Origin: Setomelanomma holmii
Taxonomy: Eukaryota; Ascomycota; Dothideomycetes; Pleosporales; Phaeosphaeriaceae
Reading direction: 5' to 3'
Assembly: GCA_010015745.1 (NCBI GenBank)
Contig: ML978210.1
Coordinates: 124,001 to 188,000 of the forward strand
Length of the DNA: 64,000 nucleotides
Positions 1 to 11,281 of the stretch are shown here, one piece after another. Each line of letters begins with the position of its first letter. Position 1 is the stretch's first letter. The translations under genes were made by a program, and so were the position numbers. The notes below the pieces were generated by a model. The model did no database searches. It was not told the origin of the DNA and saw only the letters and a list, made by a program, of their open reading frames with translations.

Positions 1-155
1 CTGTGGCTGAGATGGGCGAGAATGTGTTTGAGCATCGAAAGAGTAAGCGCGAGCGACTCGAATATCGGGAGTATCTATTGACGATGGCTGCGTTTGCTTT
101 TGCCTTCATGAGTGGGTTAATATTCATGAAGACGTTGCGGAAAGATGTTGACTAA
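1..155 (+). CDS. C-terminal end of an unidentified membrane protein (5' partial)
   Basis: Reading from base 3, an open frame runs from the left edge to a TAA at 153-155 and gives about 50 residues. A basic/acidic stretch (EHRKSKRERLEYREY) is followed by a hydrophobic segment of about 18 residues (MAAFAFAFMSGLIFMK) and a short polar tail (TLRKDVD). This is the shape of a C-terminal membrane anchor with a cytosolic juxtamembrane region. The family cannot be named from so little sequence, and the true exon boundary lies outside the window. Confidence 0.5.
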   Translation, partial: VAEMGENVFEHRKSKRERLEYREYLLTMAAFAFAFMSGLIFMKTLRKDVD

Positions 156-194
156 CTCCGATCCGGCATCCTGGACATGGTCGTCCTTCGTAGC

Positions 195-1715
195 TCAGCG
201 CGTGAGCCGGTTCTTCTTGGACACAATCACAACTCCATCTTGTCTTATCATGTCCTTTCGCATCCACTTTGCGAGACGTTCATCTTCCATTTCGACATCA
301 ACGGTGACCTCATTCTCCCTCTCCCTCTTCCGCTTGAGAACGTATCTCACGTCCCGCCAATGGCGCCGAGCACCTAATAAATGGCTAAAGAATTGTCGCT
401 TTGTGTCGAAGTACCGATCGTAGACCGCGCATGGAGAAGGGTCAATGACATCAAAATTCTCCTTGTTGTAATGATATTGCGCTGGACCATCAGCGCATCC
501 ACGAACGGCTAAACCGGGCTCGTCTTTGGTGATACAATTGGCCAGAGGTATCTTGGCCGTGCTGGTGGTGATACGATGGGCTAGTGGAGCTTTAGCTGTC
601 CTAGGAGTATCCTGACTGCTAGCGTCTCTCTTGTTATGACCGGTCTTTTTCAGGTGCTTCTGGAGTGCGTTCTTGGAGACAAAGGCCTGCTTGCAGACCC
701 GGCATTCGCATGGAGTGGCTGGCACAGCGCTCAGCAATGTGCTGATAAGGCTGAGAAGCTCGATGGAGTAGTATTCGGGCGAGATATCACACGGTTTGAT
801 TTCATCCAAAATCGGAGGCTGTGCAAGCGTGCATAACCTGTCCATGATGCAGCCAAACGCATAGATATCAGACTTTTGACTGAAGGCAGCTTGATATCCT
901 TGCCCTCGAATTTTCTGACAGGATTAATTACAATAGGAGGCTGCGAAATTGTGTTTACCCACCGGAGCCTCATATCCAGGTGTCCCTCTTTGGCTTGTGA
1001 TGCGGGTTCCGATCGTCTGAACCTGACTGGCTATGCCAAAGTCGGTGACATACAGGTCAGGCACATCTCGCTGCGTGAGTGGATTCCAGGACTCTCGCAA
1101 AAGAACTGCTAATCAGCAGTACGCGCTAGAACATGTGGTTCGTTGGATTTTATTATTCATCGGCCGTATGTCCTGGTGAAGTATTGTTCTGCTGTGGCAG
1201 AACTCAAGAGCAACAACGATCTGATAGCCGATCTCTACAACCTGAGACTCGGAGAAGTGCTCCCCGTGCTTGCATCAGTGTGTCATTTCATGGCAATCAT
1301 GGCTGAACTTACGCCGTGCCTCTCAACATCTGTACCTGTCGCTCCAGGTCCCTACCTTTATAGTAGTCCATGAAGAACGGTAGGGCACTCGTCTTGCGAT
1401 TGTACTCAATGCCATTATGAAGCGCTGCGATATGCGGAGCACCGCGTAGTGCCTTCATGTGATCATACTCATCTAGTGCAGCCTCGGCATTGTCAACGTG
1501 GACTTGTTTGCACGCAACGACCTTTAATTGCGATCAGTCATCGACGTCTTGAAAGTACTATGGTGAGTATACCTCGCCGTTCCGCAAAACTTTGTAGACC
1601 TAACCAAAGCCGCCGCCTCCAATCTATTTTAGGACTTGATAATTAGGCTTGTCGTTTTCGACGAGCCATGGACGCTTTGCCAGGACGGGATGATACCACT
1701 TAATTGGTACGTGCT
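195..1715 (-). pseudogene. Decayed Ser/Thr protein kinase with C-terminal C2H2 zinc finger
   Basis: Translating the minus strand gives an almost complete kinase fold in order. There is a glycine-rich loop (IGGGGFG) near 1600-1623, a VACKQV segment with the beta-3 lysine, an HRD-like LHQDIRPMN, a DFG motif (VTDFGIASQ) and an activation-segment end (GTPGYEAP). A long tail holds a C2H2 finger (CRVCKQAF-x7-HLKKTGH). The gene cannot be read. TAG codons flank the glycine loop at 1624-1626 and 1600-1602 where Gln or Lys is expected, and TGA follows at 1534-1536; no intron can remove stops inside the loop. CAG-to-TAG changes would be C-to-T at CpA, the classic repeat-induced point mutation context. 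At least one canonical intron (GTAAGT donor near 1326-1331) is still visible. The last 216 codons (195-845) remain open, so an automated annotation may call a short hypothetical protein here. Confidence 0.75.
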
Positions 1716-3720
1716 GCGCACTGAACCGATCTCACGATGGTGGTTGGACGTTATGGACGCACTCAGGAGGAGATGAGGTGGAGAAGCGCCGAAGGGAGCT
1801 AGCCAGATTGAAGCGACAGGTCGTCGCGAGCTCCACGACATACCTTTGACCTCTGTTGCATCCTCTCACACTTGTTCCATGGCTCAAAAATCCTTCGTAT
1901 ATACTTCAGAGCCAACTATGTAGCGCGACATCTTTGCTGGTCCGCTCGCTGTGCCTTGCTTCACCCAACACCGCTAATACCCGATGTTGACGTTTGCTGA
2001 GAGTGAGCAACGGCGAGACTGCCCTCAGCACTTCACCAATCACCCTCAGATTACTTTCTTCGACAGTATAACTGAACTTTCAACTACTGTGAACAAGCAC
2101 GTGCGCCCCTCCCCGCGCAATCTTGCAAACGACCCGTTCAGCACATGCAAATGGTCGAGCAACAAACCCATCATCCTCTCGGGTCCTGAGTCCGAGCAAT
2201 GGGAATTGCAGCATCATGCAAGAAAGGTTCCATAGTTCTGGAGCGTGGGCTCAGAACGCTTGCCAGATGAAGAACCTCCGGATAGTATGACGATTATCCT
2301 TATGTATCCCCATGCAGCCGTCCTGCAAACATGTCGCGGGCACACCTTATGGTCACGATCTGAACTTCACTCCTCAGGGCTTGGACCCTGAGTCGGAACC
2401 TCCGACATTCTACAGGACCAATCAACCAAGCTTGATCCTCCGTTGTTGCATGTCCGACCTTTATCGTTATGGCGCTAGTGATTTGAGCTCTTCAGAGTGT
2501 GGGATGTCTTCTCAAGCAGAACGTCAATACTTCCGTTCGAGGTTCCCAATCTGGTTGTTACGTTCCTCGAAATATAGATCCAGCCAGTCATCTGCCATCG
2601 ACTGTCCGCCATGGCGTACTCAACTCGCGTCGCGCGGCCTCCGACTCTTCAAGCTCTTCACATGACAGCCGTCAACGACGTCAAGACTCTCCTAGCTGCA
2701 TATCCAAATGCATTCACACCCATACAGCCTCTTTATCGGTTGTAAGCGAGCTTGCTCTTCGAGTATATAATCCCCTCACCCCTTCGATTCGAGTTTCCTC
2801 CACAAGCTGCCTTCCAGTCTTCCAAGCCCACCAGCCGGCTTCACATGGCTTTGTTGTCTCGAAACTTCGAGACAGCTGAGCTATGTGGTTGTTTTGAAAC
2901 TTCAAGACAACCGAGCTATGTGCCGTCTGGCTGTGGCTGTCCCGAAGCTCGAGCTCCACATCCACATGGGTGTGGGCTCGCCCGTGGTGCCTGTCATCAT
3001 TTCCAAACCGCTGTTCCCGAGGTCATGTGTATCGCGTGCGGTGAGGAGATGACGATGGCTGCTGAGATTTGACGAACCCTTCGTGATGCTGCACGTAGTA
3101 GTTGGTATGATGGTCTGCCGGTGCTAGATCTGAGGGCAGTGACGGTTGATCAAAGCTTGGAAAGGAGGGAGGATCGCATGGATCATACCTAGCGAATAGA
3201 TTGAATAAGACATTGGATTATATTTGCTGCTTGACCACCTGCTCGCTTCTTCCGATGAATGACTCGGGTCTACTTATATGCCCCTCACCAAACACCAACT
3301 TCAGCCTCACCGATGGGTCGGAGCTAGTGCCTTTCATTAGTCTGAAGCCTAATGAATGCCGAGTCGAATGAGTCGTGTGTGGTGAGGAGATGATGGCGCA
3401 CGAGGATCAAGTTCCATTGTTATGTTGTTGTCGCTGAAATGCTCTGCGGTGTGATAACGACCTGTGTGAACCAGATTAACGTTCAGGAAGATGGTATGTC
3501 GTAACGTTGATCAAATTTAATGCCGATATATCGCGTGCGTTCTATCGCCTGTCCGCCCTTATCCAGTACTGTACCCATCGATCCATGCAAATTACCAAAC
3601 ACCAAACCCATGCTCAGCTATGCTTAACATCTAGATCATGCAACGAACGCCACAAGTCTAATTGCCCCAATCATGACCTTCTTAAATCAAGCCCCAATTC
3701 CAATACGCCCAAAGTCACTG
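1716..3720. other. Gene-free stretch between the kinase relic and the histidine kinase
   Basis: I find no open frame with recognisable protein character or plausible splice structure on either strand. The only structured element is the diverged 35-bp tandem pair at 2853-2922, listed separately. The right end presumably carries the 3' UTR of the histidine kinase. Confidence 0.5.
2853..2922. repeat. Two-copy 35-bp tandem repeat differing only by transitions
   Basis: Copies at 2853-2887 and 2888-2922 align without gaps. All differences are C/T or G/A transitions, for example TCTCGAAAC against TTTTGAAAC. The first copy contains an 8-bp-arm inverted repeat (GTCTCGAA / TTCGAGAC) that the second copy has lost. 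Function unknown. Confidence 0.7.
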
Positions 3721-6700
3721 TCACCGCCCCTCTAGCCTCTCCAACACCCGTCTAACCACATCCAACAAATCCGTAACCTTAAACGGCTTACTAAGAACAT
3801 CATCCATCCCGCTCTCCTTCGCCGCCGCAATCTGTTCACCTCTAACATTCGCCGTAACCGCAATAATTGGAACATGTTTCTTCAACTCGCCACTTCTCTC
3901 CATTTCCCTAATGCGCTTACAGCATGTCAAACCATCCATTTCCGGCATTTCGAGATCCATCAGAATAATCGACAGCGGGACGGGTTGTGCTATTGTAGGC
4001 GAGGCATGGAGTGTGGTTGTGGCTAGATGGTCGAGTGCCAAAAGGCCATTATCCGCGGTGCTAATGATGTAGCCTGCTTTCGTGAGTTGGCGGGATAGAA
4101 CGCGTTGGTTGACGAGGTTGTCTTCCACTATGAGGACATGCAACTTTTCTGGCTCGCTTGGAACGGCGGGGCTGGGCTTGCCAATGTCGATACCAGATAC
4201 TGCTGCGACGAGTTCATTGTTGGCGTCGCCGTGAGAGGGGGTGGTGGAGTCGCTGGATTGCCGGCGCGAGATTGCTGCGCGACTGCTGTCTGACGACATG
4301 CGCTTGCATTGGAGGAAGAAACCGAAGGTACTGCCGACGCCGGCTTCCGAGGACACGCCGATCTGACCGCCGTGGAGCTCGGCGAGCTGGCGCGAGATGA
4401 AGAGGCCGAGGCCTGAGCCGCCGTAATGTGCGTGCGTACGTGGTGAGGCTTGAGCGAAGCGCTCGAAGAGGAGCGCTTTTTCTTCGGCAGTTAGACCGCA
4501 GCCTGTATCTTCCACATCGACGTGGAGGTACAGAAGTTTACCAGAGCCCCAATCATCACTGGCGGTCAGATTGACGAGTGCTCCTCTTGTTGGAACATAG
4601 TCGAAGCCCTTGTCAAGCTCGGGCTGATCCGGCGAGGCGCTAATGTGTACCAAAATCGTCCGCTTGGGACAGTGCTGAGTGAACTTGATGGCGTTCGTAA
4701 TCAAGTTCACTGTAATCTGAAGTAGACGAGTAGGATCAAGCAAGACCCAATCTATATCGTGAAGCTCCATAGATGGGTGCAGAACGAACTTGAAGTCAAT
4801 ACCTTTTGCCTGAATCTCGGGGTTGAACATTTTCATCGCGCGCTGTACGACTGCCACTGGTTGAGCAGGTACTGGTGTTATAAGCAGTAGATTTGAGTCG
4901 AGCTTCGAGACTGTCAGGATATCATCCACGATCGACTTTTGATGCTGGACACATAGTGCGATGTTGTTGGCAGCCTCAATGCATTCTGCAACGATGCTCT
5001 CGTCCTCTGCGCGGAAGCTGTGCTGCGTCAAGGTATCTCGAATATCATCTGCGCAGATCAATATTGCAGACAAAGGATTGCGCATCTCGTGCGACGTGAT
5101 ATCGATGAACTCATTTTGCTGTCGTTTCGTCTCCTCGGCTTCGCGTAATCGTGTCTCCTGAAGACCTTGAGCCCCTGCACAATAGTCAGTGTCTATTAGG
5201 GACGTTTGTGTTACGTATAACGCTCACATTTGATATGGCTGATGTCAGTGATAGAGCCCATGATACTGATGACTTGTCCATCCGGACCAAGCTCGGGCTG
5301 CGACGAGGCAAGAACCCAGTAGTCGATAGGCTCCCCATTCAGATCTCGAGATTGCGCTTGTGTCAACATAAGCTGCAATTCCCTAGTTGCAGGCTTAAGA
5401 GTCGTCATCATCTCATCCCACATGCCCTTGGCAACCTGCTGACTACCTGGGGCGATCGACCTCATGAAGCCAAGATCCTCACCATCCTCTCTCGGAGCCT
5501 CAGTCATCTTGAAGTAGCGATCATTTGCCTCGACCAATACGCCCTCAGGATCAAAGAGGTACATGCCAAGGGGCGATAGCTCGGTCATTCGGCGCATGCG
5601 ACTTGTCTGCAGTTCGAGTTGCTTTGAGAGCTGCTCTCTTTGCTGTGCTGCGGTTTCAGCTGCGTGCCTACTACGGCGCACCTCGTCCTCGAAGAGTAGC
5701 ACAGATGCTAAAGAGGTCGCAAGCTGTCTGTTCAGCATGGCTGCGAAAGCCTGGTAATCTTCGTCGTATGCTCGGCGAGGATTGATACCGATGAGAAGGA
5801 ATGCGAAGACATTTTCCCCGTTGGTAGGGCGGACCGGAAAGATGATTGCTTCTTTGCATGGGTCTCCGTAACCGCGCCATTGGATGCCTTCAAGAAGCGA
5901 CACTGGAAGCGTGCCATCTCGTGTCTGAAGTGTCGTTGGCTCGCGAGTTCGCATGGCTTCCCTAAACGCCGGTACGAAACCCTCTTGCGAGCGCTTTAGA
6001 TCCAATTTCTGAGGAGATGCAGCATGTCCTTTGGGAATTCCGATCGATCCCTCGAGTAGACATGACTTCAATGAGATGGTACTGTCTGAGGAATGAGATG
6101 CGCTATCCGCATCATCAGAGTCCGCAATGGAGTAAAGTAGCGCAAATGGAACGTCGTAATGATTGTGTTGGAGACCTTCCAAGACTTTCTTCCAGAAGTC
6201 CTTGACAGTCCTTGTCGCATTCAGGCATTCGCCTAGATAGCGGAGCATCTGCATGCGTCGACTGCTTATCGTTTGATATGTGGTCTCGAATGGTCCATTG
6301 TAGAAGCCGAGGATACGATCAGTCCCACCATACACAGGAATGAAGGACCACGAGAAAAAGGTCTCTTCTAAATAGCCATAGCGTTCGACGGGCAGCGCAT
6401 CGTTCTCATTCCTTACGCTGTGCCCCGTGCGTGCGCACTCACGAAATATTGGGCCCACACCATCCCATAGCTCCTTAAATGGCCCGCTGAAGCCTGTGCC
6501 CATGAGTTCCGGGTGCTTGCTGCCAGCACACTCATTCTTATATGCTTCGTTGTACATCATTGTCAGCTCTTCTCCCCAAAACAAAGCGCACGGAAAGGGG
6601 TTTCGCATGACAAGATTAGCGAGTTCGCGGAACTGAACGCTCCAGTCATCCATGGGTCCTAGGGGCGTATTTCCCCAGTCCACCTTCCTCGCAAAGGCGA

Positions 6701-7451
6701 CATGTTCCGAGATGATGCCAGTGACACTCGATACAGTCCAGTCCGGGGTGGCATCATCGGGCGTGGCCAGAGTGACAGAAGAACTGGTACCTGAGGTGTC
6801 TTTGCTGGTGTTTTTGCTTAGACTGACTGACGCGGTCTCGGATTGCTGCACAACCAAAGGCAAGACCGTATCCGTAGGCACGGTTGCTGCCGAAGCTAGT
6901 TTTTTTATCGGATCCGCAGGTCGTGGTTCATGTTGTCGTGCCCTAAAGCTGGTAGGTGGCGCGGCGTGCAGGTTGCCTATTGGAATGTCTGATGTTTGAA
7001 AAAGCGCGTTGCCACTAATAATTCGCCAGCGTTGCCGTACGGTTGAACCTGTCCACAAAAGCCCCTGGTAGTGGAGTGTAAGAGGGAAAATGTCCTTAGA
7101 GTCATTGAATCTACTGATGCCGGTTGCCCAGTTACGGAAGTCTTCGTACGTAGTCGTGCCTCCTAGGCCTGTGTTGCTTAGGTTTTCTTCGGTTGCACCC
7201 GTCACGCTGTCCAAAAGGCGATCGTGTAATTGCAGCGCCGCATTACAAAAGATGGGTCGAACAACATTGCCAACGACAAAATCCGGGTCCAAGTCCAGGA
7301 CAAACGTCGGTCTCGAGTCCTGGTCCAAAATTTCCTTTAGACTGAGGCTATCAAGCTCTCTGAATGCATCGGCTTCTGATTCGCTGAGAGGGCTTTCCGA
7401 GTGCGCTGTAACCGGCGATGGCGCATCCCGGGTTGGAGAAGGGGAGGCCAT
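3721..7451 (-). CDS. Hybrid sensor histidine kinase (PAS/GAF-like - HisKA - HATPase - receiver)
   Basis: Two exons, 7451-5228 and 5174-3721, joined across a 53-bp intron (GTGAGC donor, GTGCAG acceptor), give 1225 residues; the splice restores the sequence ahead of the H-box. The N-terminal 740 residues hold sensor segments, including a region around WGNTPLGPMDDW and a PAS-like block ending in GSITDIS. The phospho-acceptor His lies in DITSHEMRNPLS (H770). The HATPase shows NLITNAIKFT (N box), VEDTGCGL (G1) and GGSGLGLFIS (G2). The receiver occupies about 1085-1220 with VEDN, the phospho-Asp in ILMDLEMPEMDG and the conserved Lys in LSKPF. Family knowledge: signal passes His to Asp and then to a histidine phosphotransfer protein and response regulators controlling stress or development. 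The stimulus cannot be read from sequence. No transmembrane segment is evident, so it is probably cytosolic. Confidence 0.93.
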
Positions 7452-8205
7452 GAAGGATCGATTCTTGTGCCCTCAGATCCTCTGTCCTCGAGGCTGGCGT
7501 CTGGTGGGGTTCATCTCGGCATCGTCGAAACGAAGGGGAGGAAGACACCGCGATCGTGATCCTAGTCTCGGTAGTCGATCCTGGCAGAATCGTATGCGCC
7601 AAAAGCAGGCAGCTGCTTGGTCTGAGCCATTGCACCTTCCGCGGAAGAGCTACAGGAAACATCAGGCGGTGAAAGTTGTGCAAAACGAATTTACGGCATT
7701 AGGTCCCTACATGCTCCAGCTCTTCCCAATTACATCCTTTTTCATACCCCTCAAATGCGTAGAATTCTGCTTGTTACATCACACTTCGACTAGCGGTATG
7801 ACGTCGCCAAAAAGTCGTGAGTCGAGACCGAGACACGCGGCGGGAAAGGGTAAGCGTAGCCACATCATCAAAATTCAGCCCTAAGCGGCAGACTTTGCCT
7901 GCAGGGCAACCTGGGCATGATGGGACAATATGCGGCAGAAAATGGACAGCGATGAAAACGAGCCTGAGGAGACTTTGGAGATGACAGAGGCAGTTAATGA
8001 ACCCGTAGTGCGTGTGGAACCTGCTTTCTCCACATTGCCACAAAGGAACGGACCGAAATACCCCAGCGTCATCACATAGTTGGCCATTGATACCTTAAAT
8101 CCGTTTTCCAGATCAGCTTTGAGCGATGATATGTGCGGAAGCGTAATGCTGCGACGGTCAAGAAGTACTAGTTATGCCTAATGTACTGTAGGATCACAGC
8201 TACTT
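7452..8205. other. Intergenic region upstream of the histidine kinase
   Basis: This contains the promoter and 5' leader of the histidine kinase (start at 7451) and the 3' flank of the alpha-glucosidase (stop at 8206). No separate gene is seen; open frames here are overlaps of the kinase exon in other frames. Confidence 0.5.
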
Positions 8206-11200
8206 TCAGCTTCCGACAGCCTGCTCCCAAGCCCCACTCAGACCCTTGTTCAACTCATACGTCTGCAGCGTATCACCCATAATCGTGACGTTTCTGACAC
8301 CAACATTGGTCGAGAAGCCAAAGGAGCCGTCCATCTTGATATTCTTACCGTCCCAAGTAAACACAATCTCGCTGATTCCACCCTGCACCAAGCTCTCTCC
8401 ATCATCTAAGTACAGCGAGCCGCTCGCATTGCCATCAGCATCTGGCGCAACGAGTAATACAAAGTCCTTGTCGCGCAGCTCTGTTGTAGTCATTGTGCTC
8501 TCAACACGTGCGGCGATGATCGAGCCTCCTGCGACGAGAATTGGGATGTCGCTTGTGCCGACGTTGCTGTATGTTATCGTAGAGCCGGCACCAGAGACTG
8601 ACTTTTGTGTCGAAAAGTCATACCAGACGCCTTGAGGAACGTAGAAAGACACTGAAGTTGATGACTCTTGAGTTACCGGGTTGATAAGTAGCGAAGGACC
8701 GTAGAAGAATTGAGTTTCAATGGCATAAGTATTGCCATCGGATGGATAGTGCATCCTAGGAGATGTCAGCTCTGAAGTATACTCTTTCTTAGGCTATATT
8801 GGCCTACCACAAAGGCGCAAGCATGGGGGTTCCATCTACAGTCTGCTTGTGCATCGCAGTGTAGATGTAGTCAAGAAGTCTGTAACGGATGTCAATAGCT
8901 TTGCGTGCCGCCGCAGCTACAGATTCCCAGCGGTACGCCTCCTGCGAGATCGCACCATCTACGTTGTGATTACGGTAAAATGGATAGAAGGCGCCTAGAA
9001 CAGTCCAACGGGCGCACAAATGCTCATTGGTGTCCTCAAGGAAACCGCAAACATCGGCTCCCACCTAAAGAAACGTGAGTTAGGAACAGCTTGCTACTCT
9101 GGTTTGGTCGCTTACCATAGGCACTTGGAAGAAGGAGACGAATTGGAGGAGATGGCGAATCGATGTGAGGTATTGATCCCAAGCGGAGACATTGTCTCCC
9201 AGCCAGTGGCCTACATAGCTCCCGGCACCGATAAAGGTACTGCGAGTGATGACCATGGGGCGCTTGTCCGGCCGCCTCTTGAGCATACTCTCTCTGCTCG
9301 CTTCGCTCATCATCGTTCCATACCTTGAGCGAGTTAGTCGGCGTGACTAGCTTTCAGTGATGTGGGAAACATACAGATTGTGAGTGTCGTATTCAGCATA
9401 GCCACCTGAATGAATGAGGTCCGTGTTTGCGGTCTTGTTACTCAATGATCCCATTGCATTCTGAATCTTGTATGCCGGGTTGATCAAGTCGCGACCAGGC
9501 AAACCCAATTTGGAACCAGGAGCCTGGCGTTCGGAAATTTCGCGGCTTTCAATTTCGCTTGAACCTGCGTCCCGTCGAATCCTCTTGCTTGGGCCCTCGA
9601 CCGACTCCTCTCTCTTGTGCACTCGTTCTGCGCCAACGATTTGTGCGGGAGAGGCTTCTCGTGAAGAAAGTCCCGTTGCGTCTTGTGCTGTTGCTGCCTC
9701 GGGGTTATCGCATGGATACTCGCAGAAGTTCGATGGCTCATTCATGTCAATCCAGAGAGCATCGATGTCCACACCTGTGTCGGCGTTAAAGAACGTGGCA
9801 AATTCATTGTCCCAGTATCCTTGTGCGTTCGGGTGAAACCAGTCTGGAAATACGGTCACACCGGGCCAGACTCGTCCTTTGTACAGACTTCCATCGGCCT
9901 TTTTCAAGAACACGTTGGCGTTGACACCATTGTTGTACGCATCATAGTCTTGCGCCGCGACAGCTAGCAAGACGTTAGCGATTTTTGGTGAATATTTGGA
10001 TGACATACGCACCAGGATCGACCATTACAATATAATGCTGATTGTTCTTATGCAAGTTGTTGACCAGATCTCGCGTTCCACTTAGGGGGAAGTTCTCCCC
10101 AAGTGTAAAGACCTTGTACTGGTCCATATAGTCAATATCTGCTCCTGTCAGCACAAATATCCCATGCGATCTTGAGTAGATACATGCCTGTCCACATCGT
10201 TTCAAGAGGAATATTGGCCTCGCTGTAATTGGCCACAACCTCTGCTACCTCGGCGACGCTCTTGTACCCAAAGCGACATTGATGGAAACCAAAACCCCAA
10301 TATGGCATCATCGCGGCTTTGCGTGTGATCTCGCTATATTCACGCGCCACGTCGAACGGAGTCGGACCGCCCATGAAGTAAAGATCAATCACTCCACCAA
10401 TGACGTTGTACTCGAGATACTGTCCATTATCGTTGTTGATCTTAATGTCCATACCGTTGCTGTTGAGCAATAGTACACCATGCGAAAAGCCAGAACCAGC
10501 TCGATGCTCGTAGTACACAGGATGTGTTCCGTAGAGATTCGTTCTCAGAGGTACTGCGCCAGCGTCGCGCGCCCACATAGTTCGTACATAGTCGGAGGTT
10601 GGCAGACGTAGAGAGTCGGTATGTTCGCCGAGTCCGTAGAGGTTGGGATTATTGGGCAGTGATGTTCTCAGCCGCCAATACTGTGTCTCGAACACCAGAT
10701 CTGAACCCTTCGTGGAGAATATCTCTTCACCATTGCTCCTGCGGGTCACGGTAAAGCTGAATGGCTCTTCTTCGATGCTGACGTCAAGCAGCGATGTGCT
10801 TGAGCTGGCTGAACCTGTTGGCCGCGGCACCACTGATTCTGGAACCTGGTAGACTTGTTCGTCTTTGTCATATATAATAACATGTACACGAGAATCTGCG
10901 TAGATCAGCAAGATGTTTGACGTATACTTCAGAAGTTGATGATGTATCAGATCTCTGACAGCCGACAGATGTCGGCTATACTGAAGCCTCGCCGACCACG
11001 TGCTGCCCACACTGCGCAGACGCCCAAATGGATAAGGAAGCAAACGTACCGGTCTGCCACTGTGCCGAGAATTTGAGGTCCTTCAAGTCTTGGCTGTAGA
11101 GATTGCATTCCGTTCCAGCCAGCGTCAAGTCCGCCGTCAAGCTGCTGTCAGAGCGCTCAACATTGCTAGCTTTGTACCCTGGGCAAGTGTCAGCCCGTTT

Positions 11201-11281
11201 GAGTGGCACCGAGCTTCCCCATTGCAGGAGGCTAGTCCATAGCAGGAAGATGGTGTGTAAGAATGTAATTGTTGGCGGCAT
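8206..11281 (-). CDS. Secreted GH31 alpha-glucosidase
   Basis: Seven exons fit one 889-residue protein: 11281-11050, 10895-10188, 10138-10013, 9963-9375, 9323-9116, 9064-8808 and 8755-8206. All phases agree. Introns are 49-154 bp. The intron at 10139-10187 has a GC donor (GCATGT). A hydrophobic leader (ITFLHTIFLLWTSLLQWGSS) marks a signal peptide. GH31 signatures include PLETMWTDIDYM, the nucleophile Asp in LWIDMNEPSNF (about D428) and the acid/base Asp in HWLGDNVSAW (about D595). Length matches fungal family members of 850-990 residues. Known role: exo-hydrolysis of alpha-1,4 (and some alpha-1,6) glucosidic bonds of maltose and starch oligosaccharides outside the cell. A basic, Ser/Glu-rich insert around 450-510 (including KRIRRDAG) could be a processing loop, as GH31 enzymes are often cleaved; that point is inference. 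Confidence 0.93.

Noticed and set aside
7090..7884. 264-codon plus-strand frame
   Set aside because: It is antisense to the histidine kinase 5' exon and promoter and has random-like composition.
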